A DNA stretch of 64,000 bases. It comes from Picosynechococcus sp. PCC 7002. GTDB lineage: Bacteria; Cyanobacteriota; Cyanobacteriia; Cyanobacteriales; MRBY01. The notes under the pieces were generated by a model. The model saw only the letters and a program-made list of their open reading frames with translations. It had not been told where the DNA came from and did not search any database. Positions 7,184 through 15,763 of this stretch are shown here, in pieces. The stretch spans positions 310,001 to 374,000 of the forward strand of contig NZ_CAWLFA010000001.1 of NCBI RefSeq assembly GCF_963860125.1. The letters are read 5' to 3'. Position 1 is the stretch's first letter; each line of letters opens with the position of its first letter. The position numbers and the translations under genes are program-made.

Positions 7184-8857
7184 TTAATGCAACGACTCCA
7201 AGCGCGACGGTGCAGAACGTTGCAACGTTTCCCCTTCAACTAACGTATGCACTTGCCAAGGGACTTCAGCGTTGGGATAGTCGGTGCGATAGTGCCCACC
7301 ACGGCTCTCGGTACGCCAGAGGGCACTCTTGAGGATCAAGAGGGCAACATCGGTGAGATTACAGGTTTCTGCGTAGAGACGAATTTGTGCCTCGGCATCG
7401 GGATGGCTTAGATGGATTTGCTGCGGGGGATAGCCCTGAAGAAATTGCGCCAGGGGCATTTGCTGGAGTTGTTTTTGCCAGGTGCTTACCTGGGCGATCG
7501 CCTCCTGTAAAATTTTTTGTTCTCGACAAATACCAGCACTTTGCCAGAGTAATAGGGGGAGATCTGCCCGGATCGTTTGCACTTTAATGGATAATTTTTT
7601 CCAGCTTGCGGTGATGGTCTGGATCTCAGGATCTTGTACCGCTAGGGTCGCTGGTTTTGGTTGGAGATCCCGCAGTTGCGCCGCAAAAACCAGACATTCT
7701 AGCAAGGAGTTACTCGCGAGACGGTTCGCCCCATGGACGCCTGTACTTGCGGTTTCGCCAATGGCATAGAGCCCTGGAATCGAGGTTTCACAGTCTGTAT
7801 TGGTGGTAATCCCTCCCATCCAATAGTGGGCGGCGGGGGCCACAGGAATCGGCTCCGTAAAAACATCCACCCCCCACTCGGCACACATCCGAATAATGTT
7901 CGGGAAGCGACGGCGGATTTTTTCGGCGGGGATCACACTCAAGTCGAGGTAAACATGGGCATTGGCCGGATCGCCAGCATTTTCGGCTAGGTAGCTAAAA
8001 ATAGCGCGACTGACCACATCACGGGGGGCGAGTTCACCGTCTGGATGGTAGTCAAAGGCAAAGCGATCGCCATTAAACCCCAATAAATGCGCCCCTTCAC
8101 CCCGTACCGCCTCACTAATCAAAAAATGGGGGGCGTTCGGTTTCGTTAAGGCCGTGGGATGAAACTGAAAAAATTCGAGATCCCGCAACTGGGCACCTGC
8201 CCGCCAAGCCAGGGCCACCCCATCCCCAGTACTGACGGTGGGGTTTGTGGTTTGGGCGAAAATTTGGCCGCCACCGCCTGTCGCTAAAATTACGGCTCCT
8301 GCGGCAATCCATTGGATGTGATGATCAAATAAAACGCTGACCCCTTGGCATCGGCCTGTTTCATTGCGCCAGAGTTGGAGGGCAAAGGCCTGGGAAACAA
8401 TGTGAATGTTCGGACGTTCAACCACCTGCTCGATCAAGGTAGTAATGATCGCTTTGCCGGTGGTGTCGGCAGAATGTAACACCCGGGGGCGGGAATGGGC
8501 GGCTTCCAGGGTCATCGCCAGTTCCCCATCCCTGCGGTCAAAGGCGACTCCCATGGCCACCAGATGATCAATGGCTTCCTTCGCGTGGTTAACTAAAAAC
8601 TCAACGGCCTCAGGATCACACAGGCCAGCCCCAGCCTTGAGGGTGTCTTGGAAATGTAATTCTGGGGAATCCATTGGGGCGATCGCCGCCGCAATACCGC
8701 CCTGGGCCCACTTACTTGATCCAGTGCGTAGCTTTGCCTTCGTGATGAGACCCACCTGTAAATGACTCGGCAAAGACAGGGCCGCATATAAGCCCGCTGC
8801 GCCACTCCCAATGACAACAACATCAAATTGAGTCGGCAAATTGGTCACGCTGGTCAT
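7184..8857 (-). CDS. nadB: L-aspartate oxidase
   Basis: 557 residues, the normal length. It oxidises L-aspartate to iminoaspartate with FAD, the first step of NAD synthesis; NadA then makes quinolinate. The FAD Rossmann motif 'VVVIGSGAAGLYAA' is at residues ~13-26, followed by 'SKWAQGGIAAA', the second FAD segment 'GAVILATGGGGQIF', the active-site region 'EAVRGEGAHLLG', and 'HYWMGGITTN' and 'GLYAIGETASTGVHGANRLASNSLLE' (split here by family layout). The C-terminal helical bundle contains 'ALWRTESRGGHYRTDYP'. No nadA or nadC is nearby. The homologous succinate dehydrogenase flavoprotein is excluded by the C-terminus and the absence of sdhB. Confidence 0.96.
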   Translation of the reverse strand: MTSVTNLPTQFDVVVIGSGAAGLYAALSLPSHLQVGLITKAKLRTGSSKWAQGGIAAAIAPMDSPELHFQDTLKAGAGLCDPEAVEFLVNHAKEAIDHLVAMGVAFDRRDGELAMTLEAAHSRPRVLHSADTTGKAIITTLIEQVVERPNIHIVSQAFALQLWRNETGRCQGVSVLFDHHIQWIAAGAVILATGGGGQIFAQTTNPTVSTGDGVALAWRAGAQLRDLEFFQFHPTALTKPNAPHFLISEAVRGEGAHLLGFNGDRFAFDYHPDGELAPRDVVSRAIFSYLAENAGDPANAHVYLDLSVIPAEKIRRRFPNIIRMCAEWGVDVFTEPIPVAPAAHYWMGGITTNTDCETSIPGLYAIGETASTGVHGANRLASNSLLECLVFAAQLRDLQPKPATLAVQDPEIQTITASWKKLSIKVQTIRADLPLLLWQSAGICREQKILQEAIAQVSTWQKQLQQMPLAQFLQGYPPQQIHLSHPDAEAQIRLYAETCNLTDVALLILKSALWRTESRGGHYRTDYPNAEVPWQVHTLVEGETLQRSAPSRLESLH

Positions 8858-8893
8858 TCCTTTGGACAGTGGGTGGGCAATAAATTCTAATCA

Positions 8894-9114
8894 CTATAGC
8901 TTTAAACCGCGGCGAACTGTGAGTTGTCCTTGACTACCCATGAAGCCTGGTTGATTTCAAGGCGATGGTGCAAAAGAAAAACATTTCTGCCATTGAATTC
9001 ACAAAAAAAATCCCCCCAGAATGGAGGGACTCGCTTTTTTTCGGGGTGTTGGGAAATTTTCCTGGCTGAAATTAACGAGAAGTCAGCCATTGGGAAAATA
9101 ACTTGAAGCTATAG
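8894..9114. repeat. Imperfect inverted repeat bounding a 221-bp segment
   Basis: The arms are 12 bases each (8894-8905 and 9103-9114) and match at 11 of 12 positions: CTATAGCTTTAA against TTGAAGCTATAG. They enclose most of the nadB-dps intergenic region (8858-9180), which has no gene but holds the dps terminator and a smaller GGCTGA/TCAGCC hairpin at 9064-9088. The layout recalls a small MITE, but I see no target-site duplication or second copy in this window. Confidence 0.35.
9003..9029 (-). terminator. Intrinsic terminator for the dps transcript
   Basis: On the minus strand TCCCTCC (9029-9023) pairs with GGGGGGA (9017-9011), seven pairs with one G-T, loop of five, followed by eight T. It lies about 150 bases downstream of the dps stop. 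Confidence 0.8.
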
Positions 9115-9180
9115 CCACAGTAGATAAACATCATGGGCAAAATTAACCGAAATCAACAAATTTTCAGTGAAAGTTTCGAT

Positions 9181-9672
9181 TTATCGCACAATGCTACTGA
9201 GCATCCAAGCTTGTTTCTCGTGATCGCGGATCCGGCCACTGAGGAGTTCCACTGTAGAAACATCGTGGTTTTGTTCTGCCTGTTGCAGGACGCCCTTCAG
9301 CTTCTCGGTCAGGGTGATGTGGTCATTCGATAGCTCGGCGATCATTTCTTCGGCGCTGGCTAAACCACTAGCTTCCTTGAGAGAACTCAATTCCAGGAAT
9401 TGATGGAAGGAACCAGGGGCGGATAAGCCTAAGACCCGGATACGTTCGGCAATGTCATCTACGGCGATCGCCAAGGCTTGGTACTGCTCTTCAAGTAGGT
9501 TGTGAATACCGTAGAACAGATTCCCTTGGACGTTCCAGTGGAAATTCTGGGTCTTTAGGTAAAGCAAATAAGTATCTGCCAGAATGTGGGACAGAGATTG
9601 GGCGATCGTTAAGGATGCCTCTTGGTTTTGGGTCGTTGTACCAGTGGTGGGGGCTTGTAAAGTCGTAGCCAT
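9181..9672 (-). CDS. dps: Dps-family DNA-protection ferritin
   Basis: 163 residues with the Dps four-helix bundle. The ferroxidase region is seen as 'YLLYLKTQNFHWNVQGNLF' (ligand His in NFHWNV) and 'LAIAVDDIAERIRVLG' (Asp and Glu ligands). Dps dodecamers oxidise and store iron using peroxide and so protect DNA. The N-terminal 25 residues are Thr/Gln-rich without the Lys-rich tail that binds DNA in E. coli Dps, so direct DNA binding is doubtful. A good AGGAGG lies 13 bases before the ATG. It sits in a run of minus-strand stress-type genes. Confidence 0.93.
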   Translation of the reverse strand: MATTLQAPTTGTTTQNQEASLTIAQSLSHILADTYLLYLKTQNFHWNVQGNLFYGIHNLLEEQYQALAIAVDDIAERIRVLGLSAPGSFHQFLELSSLKEASGLASAEEMIAELSNDHITLTEKLKGVLQQAEQNHDVSTVELLSGRIRDHEKQAWMLSSIVR

Positions 9673-9724
9673 AAAATATTTTCCTCCTAGTGTTGTTAAA
9701 GGGATTTGGTAAATGGGTTAGAGA

Positions 9725-9798
9725 GGCCCGGTTAGCAGGGTGAAGTCATTCGCTCCGACCCCCGGGCTAAACAGAGTTGTGTTCTAGGACAAACTCTG
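9725..9798. other. Two hairpins between the ChaB-fusion gene and dps
   Basis: One stem pairs 9726-9731 (GCCCGG) with 9762-9767 (CCGGGC); the other pairs 9772-9778 (CAGAGTT) with 9792-9798 (AACTCTG). Neither is followed by a T-run on the minus strand. They could be dps leader structure or an RNA-processing region. Confidence 0.4.
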
Positions 9799-9866
9799 CT
9801 TTAAGGTTTTTTAGAATTCATGGTTCTGAAATGCTTCAGCGTGCTCACTGTGAGTCAAGGTCTAAC

Positions 9867-10688
9867 CTAGGCCTGTTGTAGGGTTTTGGGTTTTGCCCAG
9901 ATGCCCTGGCTGTTCTGTTCATATTCATCTTCGACCCGCATCCAAGCGCGGTAGGCAGCGACGTGTTGATTTTGCTTCTCTGCGTAGACCTGGTTGTAAA
10001 CCTCGACAAAGGTTTCTTGGGCCGCATCAGCAAGGCGTGAGCGCACAGACTCCGGCAAATCCTCGGTTGAGCTGACTTTTCCAGTATCAAAGCGGGAGAG
10101 CAAGAAGTCTTTACAGGAGAGAATGTCTGTCCCGCCTTCCGCCTGGAAGAGGCTTTCTAACTCTGTGGCAGTACCCTGACTTGTTTCGGCGGTCAGCATC
10201 AAGCCACCTGCTTTAATCTTCGTTTCGTAGATGGCTGCCTTTTCTTTGGGCATACCGAGGCTGACAAGGGCAGAGATGAGTCCGACACCTGCACCACCGG
10301 CGATCGCCCCGCTAGTTGCACCGAGGAGGGCCGCACCGATGGGGCCACCCGCGACCACCGTACCAATGAAGGGAACAAATAGGACACCGAAGCCACTCAG
10401 GGCACTAAACAGGGTTCCGAAGAGGGCACCGTAGATTGCGCCGGACTGCAGACCTTCTTTAATAAAATCTGCCCGACCGAAGAAACCAGTGATTTGGGTT
10501 TCTGACTGCAAATTCTTACCAATGATGGAGATGTCTTCTCGCTTCACCCCCATATCGAGCAACTGCCTTAGTACTTTGTTTGCCTGCTGGCGATCTTCAA
10601 AGATCGCGGAAACAGTACAGGGTACTTTGGTCTGGAGATCAGCCGTTTGTTGGTTGTTTTGGTTCTGATCAAAGGTTGCCGTAGTCAT
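9867..10688 (-). CDS. Glycine-zipper membrane protein fused to a ChaB domain
   Basis: 273 residues in three parts. Residues ~25-65 resemble the general-stress 17M/YflT-type domain ('CTVSAIFEDRQQANKVLRQL', 'DISIIGKNL'). Residues ~80-145 are Gly/Ala-rich and hydrophobic with small-xxx-small repeats ('GAALLGATSGAIAGGAGVG'), i.e. a glycine zipper likely to enter a membrane. Residues ~210-270 match ChaB: 'LPESVRSRLADAAQETFVEVYNQVYA', then 'AAYRAWMRVEDEYE' and a Trp near the end. ChaB alone is a small protein of unclear role linked to cation transport. The cluster with dps and the coiled-coil gene suggests a stress function; that is inference. Confidence 0.8.
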   Translation of the reverse strand: MTTATFDQNQNNQQTADLQTKVPCTVSAIFEDRQQANKVLRQLLDMGVKREDISIIGKNLQSETQITGFFGRADFIKEGLQSGAIYGALFGTLFSALSGFGVLFVPFIGTVVAGGPIGAALLGATSGAIAGGAGVGLISALVSLGMPKEKAAIYETKIKAGGLMLTAETSQGTATELESLFQAEGGTDILSCKDFLLSRFDTGKVSSTEDLPESVRSRLADAAQETFVEVYNQVYAEKQNQHVAAYRAWMRVEDEYEQNSQGIWAKPKTLQQA

Positions 10689-10738
10689 GGATTATCCTCC
10701 TATTGTCTCTTGTTCGTGTTGCGTGGTGAGACAGAGGA

Positions 10739-11059
10739 TTAGAAGTTGTTGACAGCTTTCTGGAAGGATTGGTCTAACTCTTGCCAAGCGCTTTCAAAGC
10801 CCTTCTGCAAGTCATCCCAGGCTGATTCGCTGGCATTCTGAAGTTCGTCAAATTTCTGTTGGGCAGCATCCCGCTTGGCGGTTAGCTCTTCGAGCATATT
10901 TTGGTATTTGAGTTTGCCGTCTGCCTCTGCTTGATCAACTTTGGCGCGGAACTCATCAATGCGGGCGTCGATTTTATCAATCTGCGCTTTGACTTTCTCT
11001 TTATAGCGTTTTTGATTTTCTGCGTTTTGTTCTAGGGTTTTGTTTAGTTGGTTAGCCAT
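10739..11059 (-). CDS. Small coiled-coil protein, stress-cluster member
   Basis: 106 residues from ATG 11059 (MANQLNKTLEQNAENQKRYK). The start is set by a strong AAGGAGG about 16 bases upstream; an ATG farther out would add residues of non-matching character. The whole protein is charged and helical with heptads; residues ~75-100 carry a repeated 'AWDDLQKGFESAWQELDQSF' pattern like that of apolipoprotein- or LEA-like proteins. No catalytic motif. It lies 50 bases upstream of the ChaB-fusion gene and is probably its operon partner. Confidence 0.75.
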   Translation of the reverse strand: MANQLNKTLEQNAENQKRYKEKVKAQIDKIDARIDEFRAKVDQAEADGKLKYQNMLEELTAKRDAAQQKFDELQNASESAWDDLQKGFESAWQELDQSFQKAVNNF

Positions 11060-11431
11060 AAAGTAAGGCTTAAACCTCCTTGTTGATGTGTTCTTCAAAA
11101 AATCAAGCACGGATCAGATCCAAAGTTCAAAATGTTGTTTTGAAATCGAATTTGTTTTTGCTTGACTACACTTTTAATATTATGAAATATTCCGACTGGG
11201 CACATCTATCGATAGACATATATCGCTCCTGAAACGCCTATTTATCAAGGGTTTCAAATTTTAAAGGTATTGTTTTTGCAATATTTATTCGGTTTCCCGA
11301 ACCTAAACCGAACCGCTTTTTTGAAGTCTTTCTGAATTGCGCAAAAGAGACTTTAACATAATCTTTTATTGCTTAATTTTGCTCCCAAATAATTTTAGCA
11401 AGCTGCCACTAAACATCTGGGTGGATGCAAT
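11060..11431. promoter_or_regulatory. AT-rich control region of the stress cluster, with a 12-bp palindrome
   Basis: About 370 bases without a gene upstream of the coiled-coil gene. It contains a perfect palindrome TCTATCGATAGA at 11205-11216, a plausible operator. TTGACT at 11163 with AAATAT 17 bases later could be a plus-strand promoter, though no plus-strand gene follows. No other structure was recognised. Confidence 0.4.
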
Positions 11432-11460
11432 AAAAAAGAGGCCGCCCGGATGACGACCCC
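11431..11460 (-). terminator. Intrinsic terminator of the DUF4079 gene
   Basis: On the minus strand GGGGTCG (11460-11454) pairs with CGGCCTC (11444-11438), seven pairs with two G-T, then six T. It lies about 40 bases after the stop of the gene at 11501. Confidence 0.75.
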
Positions 11461-11500
11461 CAGAAATTTTCTTTTTAGGCGTAAAGTTTAAGCTGTTGAT

Positions 11501-11980
11501 TTAGAAGGATAAACCGAGGTTAATACCGAGGGCTGCATGGACTACAAGGAGGGCGATCGCCGCTGACCCCACATAGGCATGCACCGTGCGCAGGGAATCT
11601 TTGCCGAGGAATTTTGTGATTGATAGCGCACCGTTGGCCATCAACATCCCAATAGCGATCGTGCCTGTCCAAAAGTGGGGACTTTCAAAAATCGGCTCTC
11701 CCTGCATTACTAAAGAGAGAACGCCCCCTGTCCAACCCAAGCTGATAAAGGTTGTGAGCCAGAGCGCTGCTTTTTTATGCCAGTAGGCACTCTCGTTTTT
11801 GTCGCTGACATCCTCACTGCGGCGAATTTGCCAACCCTTAACGGCAGCGGAGCCACCGACAGCCACAATGACAATGCCCATCATCAAGGGGTGCCCCCAG
11901 TGGGTAATGATTTCTGGGATCGGTAAGGTGTTGAACCGAGCGGCAATTGGTTCTAGATAAGGACGAATGAACTCACCCAT
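11501..11980 (-). CDS. DUF4079 membrane protein
   Basis: 159 residues with four hydrophobic segments (about 30-50, 72-92, 103-122 and 135-155). It fits DUF4079, a cyanobacterial and plastid-linked family of cytochrome-b561-like architecture. Conserved histidines lie in or near the membrane segments: His27 ('THWGHPLMMG'), 'YWHKKAALWL', 'ESPHFWTGT' and 'VHAYVGSAA..VVHAALGI', which could hold haem. No function is established that I know of. It has its own terminator and stands alone. Confidence 0.8.
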   Translation of the reverse strand: MGEFIRPYLEPIAARFNTLPIPEIITHWGHPLMMGIVIVAVGGSAAVKGWQIRRSEDVSDKNESAYWHKKAALWLTTFISLGWTGGVLSLVMQGEPIFESPHFWTGTIAIGMLMANGALSITKFLGKDSLRTVHAYVGSAAIALLVVHAALGINLGLSF

Positions 11981-12105
11981 GTTATTTCTAAAAATTTTCT
12001 TAAAAAGTTTGCGTTCTCTATCTTAGAGGATTCGTTAAACCGCCCACGACTTTCGGCGAGAGGAAATATGGCCAATGGATCACAAATGGCTGGGTGTGGT
12101 GATGG

Positions 12106-12657
12106 TTAGGCGATCGCCAAAATTTTTTCCCGGAGCGTTTGGTCTTCGGTGAAGGTCTGGTTGGTGGCTGCCAAATCATCCAAGAGGGGCTGCAGATAAA
12201 CCCGGAGCGGCTGGGCATCATCGGGGAGGGAAAGGTCTGGGTTGATATCGAGGATGCCCTGGGTGAGGAACCAACGCTTTTTAATATCCGGATCTGGAAT
12301 GACCAAATTTTCCGCCTGGATCACCGCGTCATTAAAGAGCAAAATATCGAGATCCAGGGTGCGGGGGGCATATTTATCAGCAGTGCGGACTCTGCCGAGC
12401 TTTGTTTCGAGCGATCGCAAAATATCAAACTTAAATGCTGTCGCCTCGTACTCTGTTTCGACAAAGGCAACACAGTTAATGTAATAGGGCAGATCCTTGG
12501 TGGGGGCTTGGCCTGGGGCCGGAATCGCGTCCGTCACAAAACACCGCGAGACCGCTTTGAGCTGACAGAACTGCTTTAATTCCGTCATCGCTTGCAAGAT
12601 ATTGGCTTCCGGTTGAATATTCGAGGCGACGCTGAGGTAGACACGATTCTGGGCCAT
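12106..12657 (-). CDS. folK: Hydroxymethyl-dihydropterin pyrophosphokinase
   Basis: 183 residues. HPPK transfers pyrophosphate from ATP to 6-hydroxymethyl-7,8-dihydropterin in folate synthesis. Seen here: 'VYLSVASNIQPEANI' (the family usually has GSN at the glycine-loop position; here it is ASN), 'YINCVAFVETEYEA', and the signature 'RTLDLDILLFND' with the metal-binding aspartates. The C-terminal 'IPDPDIKKRWFLTQGILDINPDL' matches the family 'P.P....R.FVL.PL..I.P'. The gene begins 5 bases after the folB stop, so folB and folK are in one operon. Confidence 0.93.
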   Translation of the reverse strand: MAQNRVYLSVASNIQPEANILQAMTELKQFCQLKAVSRCFVTDAIPAPGQAPTKDLPYYINCVAFVETEYEATAFKFDILRSLETKLGRVRTADKYAPRTLDLDILLFNDAVIQAENLVIPDPDIKKRWFLTQGILDINPDLSLPDDAQPLRVYLQPLLDDLAATNQTFTEDQTLREKILAIA

Positions 12658-12662
12658 GGCTT

Positions 12663-13025
12663 TTAACGCTCCCGGTAGATGGTAACCGCCGAAGCCTTGG
12701 CAAAACGGAGGGCGCCGGGTTTATCAATGGTGACTTCTACCTTTTCGACAAGGGCATCGGTAAAGCAAATATCAGCGACGACCTGGGCCATTTTTTCGAT
12801 CAAATTGTAGCTAGAAGGCTCAATGGCGGCCAAAATTGCCTTGGTGATTCGTTTGTAATCAACGGTGTCATCGATACTGTCGGTTTGGCCCGCTTTGGTG
12901 AGATCCGCGTGCATCACCACATTGATCACCACATCCTGTTTTTTGGTGCGTTCTTCCGGAAAAATGCCGATAATGCAGCGCAGCAGCAGGTCACGAATGT
13001 AAATTTTATCGAGGCTTTTAGACAT
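12663..13025 (-). CDS. folB: Dihydroneopterin aldolase
   Basis: 120 residues, normal length. It cleaves 7,8-dihydroneopterin to hydroxymethyl-dihydropterin and glycolaldehyde, supplying FolK. Markers: 'IYIRDLLLRCIIGIFPEERTKKQ' (the family 'I.GL...IGV...ER..RQ'), 'DSIDDTVDYKRIT' and 'NLIEKMAQVVAD', with the catalytic Glu in 'SYNLIE' and a terminal Lys in 'VTIDKPGALRFA'. Its start overlaps the end of the upstream reductase gene by 8 bases, which points to translational coupling. Confidence 0.94.
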   Translation of the reverse strand: MSKSLDKIYIRDLLLRCIIGIFPEERTKKQDVVINVVMHADLTKAGQTDSIDDTVDYKRITKAILAAIEPSSYNLIEKMAQVVADICFTDALVEKVEVTIDKPGALRFAKASAVTIYRER

Positions 13026-13755
13026 AGAAATTTTCTCCTAGGTGAAACCCACCATCAACACAAATGACTTGGCCAGTGATGAAGTCATTTTTTAAATAAA
13101 ACAGTACCGTCTGGGTAATATTGCGTGGATCACCAAACCGTCCCAGGGGGGTTTTTGCAATCACGGCTTGCACCCGCTCATCTCCCTCCGCATTGACTGG
13201 TGGCAAGATGGGGCCTGGGGCGATCGCATTGACACGAACATTGGGGGCAAGCTCAAATGCTAACATCTTCGTGAAACTATGGAGCATCTTTTTGCTCAGG
13301 TGATAGGGCACGTGCTCATGGTCATAGCCGTAGATACGCGTATCAAGGAAATTAATCACATTCCCGTGGCTAGATTCTTTAGAAAAGAACGCTTTCGTCA
13401 ACAAAAAAGGGTGCAGGGCGTGAACTTGAATATTGTCCCAGAGATTTTCTGGACTCAGGGCAAACAAACTTTCCTTATTAAACATCGAGGCATTATTAAT
13501 CAAGATGTCTAGTTGGGGCGTTTTCGCTTTCACCGTCTCGATCATCGCCTCCACACTATCCCGCTGGAGCAGATCCGCCGCCACAATATCCACCGAAATT
13601 GGCAAAGCTGAAAGTTCTTCGGCCAGTTGTTCTACCTCGGCTTGGGAAGAGCGGTAATGGAGGATGAGATTGATTCCTTCCTGGGCGAGGGTCCGGGCGA
13701 TCGCCGCACCGATGCGTTTTGCCCCCCCTGTGATTAAAGCGGTTTGTTGACTCAT
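13018..13755 (-). CDS. SDR reductase, pteridine-reductase (FolM/PTR1)-like
   Basis: 245 residues from ATG 13755 (MSQQTALITGGAKRIGAAIA). It is a short-chain dehydrogenase with the NADPH motif 'TGGAKRIG' whose Arg is typical of FolM and PTR1, 'NNAS' at ~85, the catalytic pair in 'YHLSKKM' (YxxxK), and 'NAIAPGPILPP'. FolM and PTR1 reduce dihydromonapterin or dihydrofolate. The 8-base overlap with folB, and folK behind it, supports a pterin or folate substrate and suggests it serves as the dihydrofolate or dihydrobiopterin reductase; this is inference. A generic FabG-like role remains possible. Confidence 0.8.
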   Translation of the reverse strand: MSQQTALITGGAKRIGAAIARTLAQEGINLILHYRSSQAEVEQLAEELSALPISVDIVAADLLQRDSVEAMIETVKAKTPQLDILINNASMFNKESLFALSPENLWDNIQVHALHPFLLTKAFFSKESSHGNVINFLDTRIYGYDHEHVPYHLSKKMLHSFTKMLAFELAPNVRVNAIAPGPILPPVNAEGDERVQAVIAKTPLGRFGDPRNITQTVLFYLKNDFITGQVICVDGGFHLGENFYV

Positions 13756-13958
13756 GGTTCCCGTTCGGCAATTAAAACCCATAGAAGTTAACCTATTCTT
13801 TCTGGAGAAAGCAAGCGTGACCCGGATGATGCGTACCAACCGAGAGATCCGCCACCGCTGCCCCAAGATGTAACAGATGTACAGAGAACCTTTAAGCCAG
13901 GGAAACGGGAATGATAAAATTTGGAATACTTTTTTAGTAAAAGAGAGAGAAGGTCAAC

Positions 13959-15062
13959 GTGGTTCAAGTACCGATCAAGCCCACCCCGCAAACCCCCGCC
14001 CCCACCACTGCAATTCCCAATGGCCCGGCCCTCGAAGCTTGGTTAAATGACTGGGCGCAGCGGATTATTAATGGCGATCGCCTCACCCGTACCGAAGCTC
14101 TCCGTCTCACCGCCATCACCGGCCCCGAAAATATCCTCAAACTCTGTGCCGCTGCGGATCTGATCCGGCATGAATGCTGTGGTAATACCGTTGACCTCTG
14201 CAGCATTGTGAATGTGAAATCTGGCAGTTGCTCCGAAAACTGTAGTTTTTGCTCCCAGTCCGCCCACCACCCCGGCGAAGATTCCCCTGTGTATGGCCTC
14301 AAAACCGCCGAAGAAATTATTGAACAGGCCAAAGCCGCTGAAGCCGCTGGGGCAAAGCGTTTTTGTCTCGTTAGCCAAGGCCGGGGCATTAAGTACAACA
14401 GCCCCAGGGATACTGAATTTGAGCAAATTTTAGAAACCGTGCGCCGCATCCAGGCAGAAACAGCGATCAAACCCTGCTGTGCCCTCGGCGAAGTCACCCC
14501 AGAACAAGCCCAACAGCTCCGGGAAGCCGGCGTCACCCGCTACAACCACAACCTCGAAGCTTCGGAAAATTTCTTCCCCGATATCGTCACCACCCACAGT
14601 TGGCAAGACCGGGTCGAAACCATCAAAAATCTCAAAGCAGCGGGCATTCAGGCGTGCAGTGGTGGCATTATGGGCCTCGGTGAAAGTTGGGAAGACCGGG
14701 TTGATTTGGCGATCGCCCTGCGGGATCTCGAAGTCGAATCTGTGCCTTTGAATCTCCTCAATCCCCGTCAGGGAACTCCCCTCGGAAGCAATGACCGTCT
14801 CGATGTCTACGAAGCCCTCAAATGCATGGCAATCTTCCGGTTTATCTTGCCCGAACAAATTATCCGCTATGCTGGCGGTCGCGAAGCGGTAATGGGTGAA
14901 CTACAACACCTCGGCCTGAAGGCAGGCATTAACGCGATGCTCATCGGCCACTACCTCACCACCATGGGCCAACCCCCCGAACAGGATCAAGCGATGCTCA
15001 AATCCCTCGGCTTACAAGGGGGTGAAGCACCGATTCCTGGCCAATATTCTGCCGCCCAATAA
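13959..15062 (+). CDS. bioB: Biotin synthase
   Basis: 367 residues from GTG 13959, with AGAAGG about 7 bases upstream. BioB is a radical SAM enzyme that inserts sulfur into dethiobiotin. The [4Fe-4S] motif is 'CSENCSFCSQS' (CxxxCxxC); other markers are 'RFCLVSQGRG', 'YNHNLEAS' and 'CSGGIMGLGES', with 'LLNPRQGTPL' and the Arg ligand of the [2Fe-2S] centre in the 'RFILPEQIIRYAGGRE' block. The first ~20 residues are a Pro/Thr-rich extension. bioY follows after three bases. Confidence 0.97.
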   Translation: MVQVPIKPTPQTPAPTTAIPNGPALEAWLNDWAQRIINGDRLTRTEALRLTAITGPENILKLCAAADLIRHECCGNTVDLCSIVNVKSGSCSENCSFCSQSAHHPGEDSPVYGLKTAEEIIEQAKAAEAAGAKRFCLVSQGRGIKYNSPRDTEFEQILETVRRIQAETAIKPCCALGEVTPEQAQQLREAGVTRYNHNLEASENFFPDIVTTHSWQDRVETIKNLKAAGIQACSGGIMGLGESWEDRVDLAIALRDLEVESVPLNLLNPRQGTPLGSNDRLDVYEALKCMAIFRFILPEQIIRYAGGREAVMGELQHLGLKAGINAMLIGHYLTTMGQPPEQDQAMLKSLGLQGGEAPIPGQYSAAQ

Positions 15063-15065
15063 CCC

Positions 15066-15707
15066 TTGAAAGCGAAAGCCCTCCCCAGATCCTTGTCCCC
15101 AAAGCAAACTGCCACCACTGGCCCGAACTGGTTTAACCAACTCCTGTGGGCATTGATCGGTGTATCCCTGACGATTGGGGGCACCTTCATCGAGGCCCAT
15201 CGGCTCAATCTCCCTTGGGACTGGTCAACGGCGGGACTACAAACTCAGTCTTTGGGGATTTACTGTCAAGTGGCTGCCGTTCTCCTCACGGGCTGTTTGG
15301 GGGGCAAAAATGCGGGGATTATCGCCCAGATTGCCTATATTCTGATCGGTTTGTTTTGGTTGCCGGTGTTCTCCCAAGGGGGAAAACTGGGATATCTGAC
15401 AGAACCCACCTTTGGTTACATTCTTGGCTTTATCCCAGCGGCGGGCATTTGTGGTTGGCTTGCCTTTCGGTATGTGCTGAGTTTAGAAGCCCTCGCTCTT
15501 AGTGCTTTTTGTGGTCTGATCGCTCTCCACAGTTGCGGCATTCTTTATCTGATGGGGCTGACCCTCTTAGAAAAATTACAGGCGACGGAACTGAGTTTGC
15601 TCCAGGCGATCGCCCTCTATAGTGTGACTCCCTTTCCGAGTCAGTTAATGCTAGTCTGTGGTGTGGCCGTGGTGGCCTATGGGGTACGACGGATTCTCTT
15701 CTATTAA
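15066..15707 (+). CDS. bioY: Biotin ECF transporter substrate-binding protein
   Basis: 213 residues from a TTG at 15066, three bases after the bioB stop; a later start is possible. Six hydrophobic segments fit BioY, the membrane S-component that binds biotin and docks with the EcfAA'T module. 'LTGCLGGKNAGIIAQIAYI' corresponds to the family 'LLG...G.....YL..G..GLPVF' region, followed by 'FWLPVFSQGGKLGYLTEPTFGYILGF'-type sequence (read in two parts). The N-terminal ~25 residues are an extra basic tail. No ecfA or ecfT is nearby. Coupling to bioB fits joint supply of biotin. Confidence 0.92.
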   Translation: MKAKALPRSLSPKQTATTGPNWFNQLLWALIGVSLTIGGTFIEAHRLNLPWDWSTAGLQTQSLGIYCQVAAVLLTGCLGGKNAGIIAQIAYILIGLFWLPVFSQGGKLGYLTEPTFGYILGFIPAAGICGWLAFRYVLSLEALALSAFCGLIALHSCGILYLMGLTLLEKLQATELSLLQAIALYSVTPFPSQLMLVCGVAVVAYGVRRILFY

Positions 15708-15763
15708 GCCAAAGCATTGGGCTTGATATTTTTTCTTTTTAGCGAAACGGAAACTCTCTCTCC

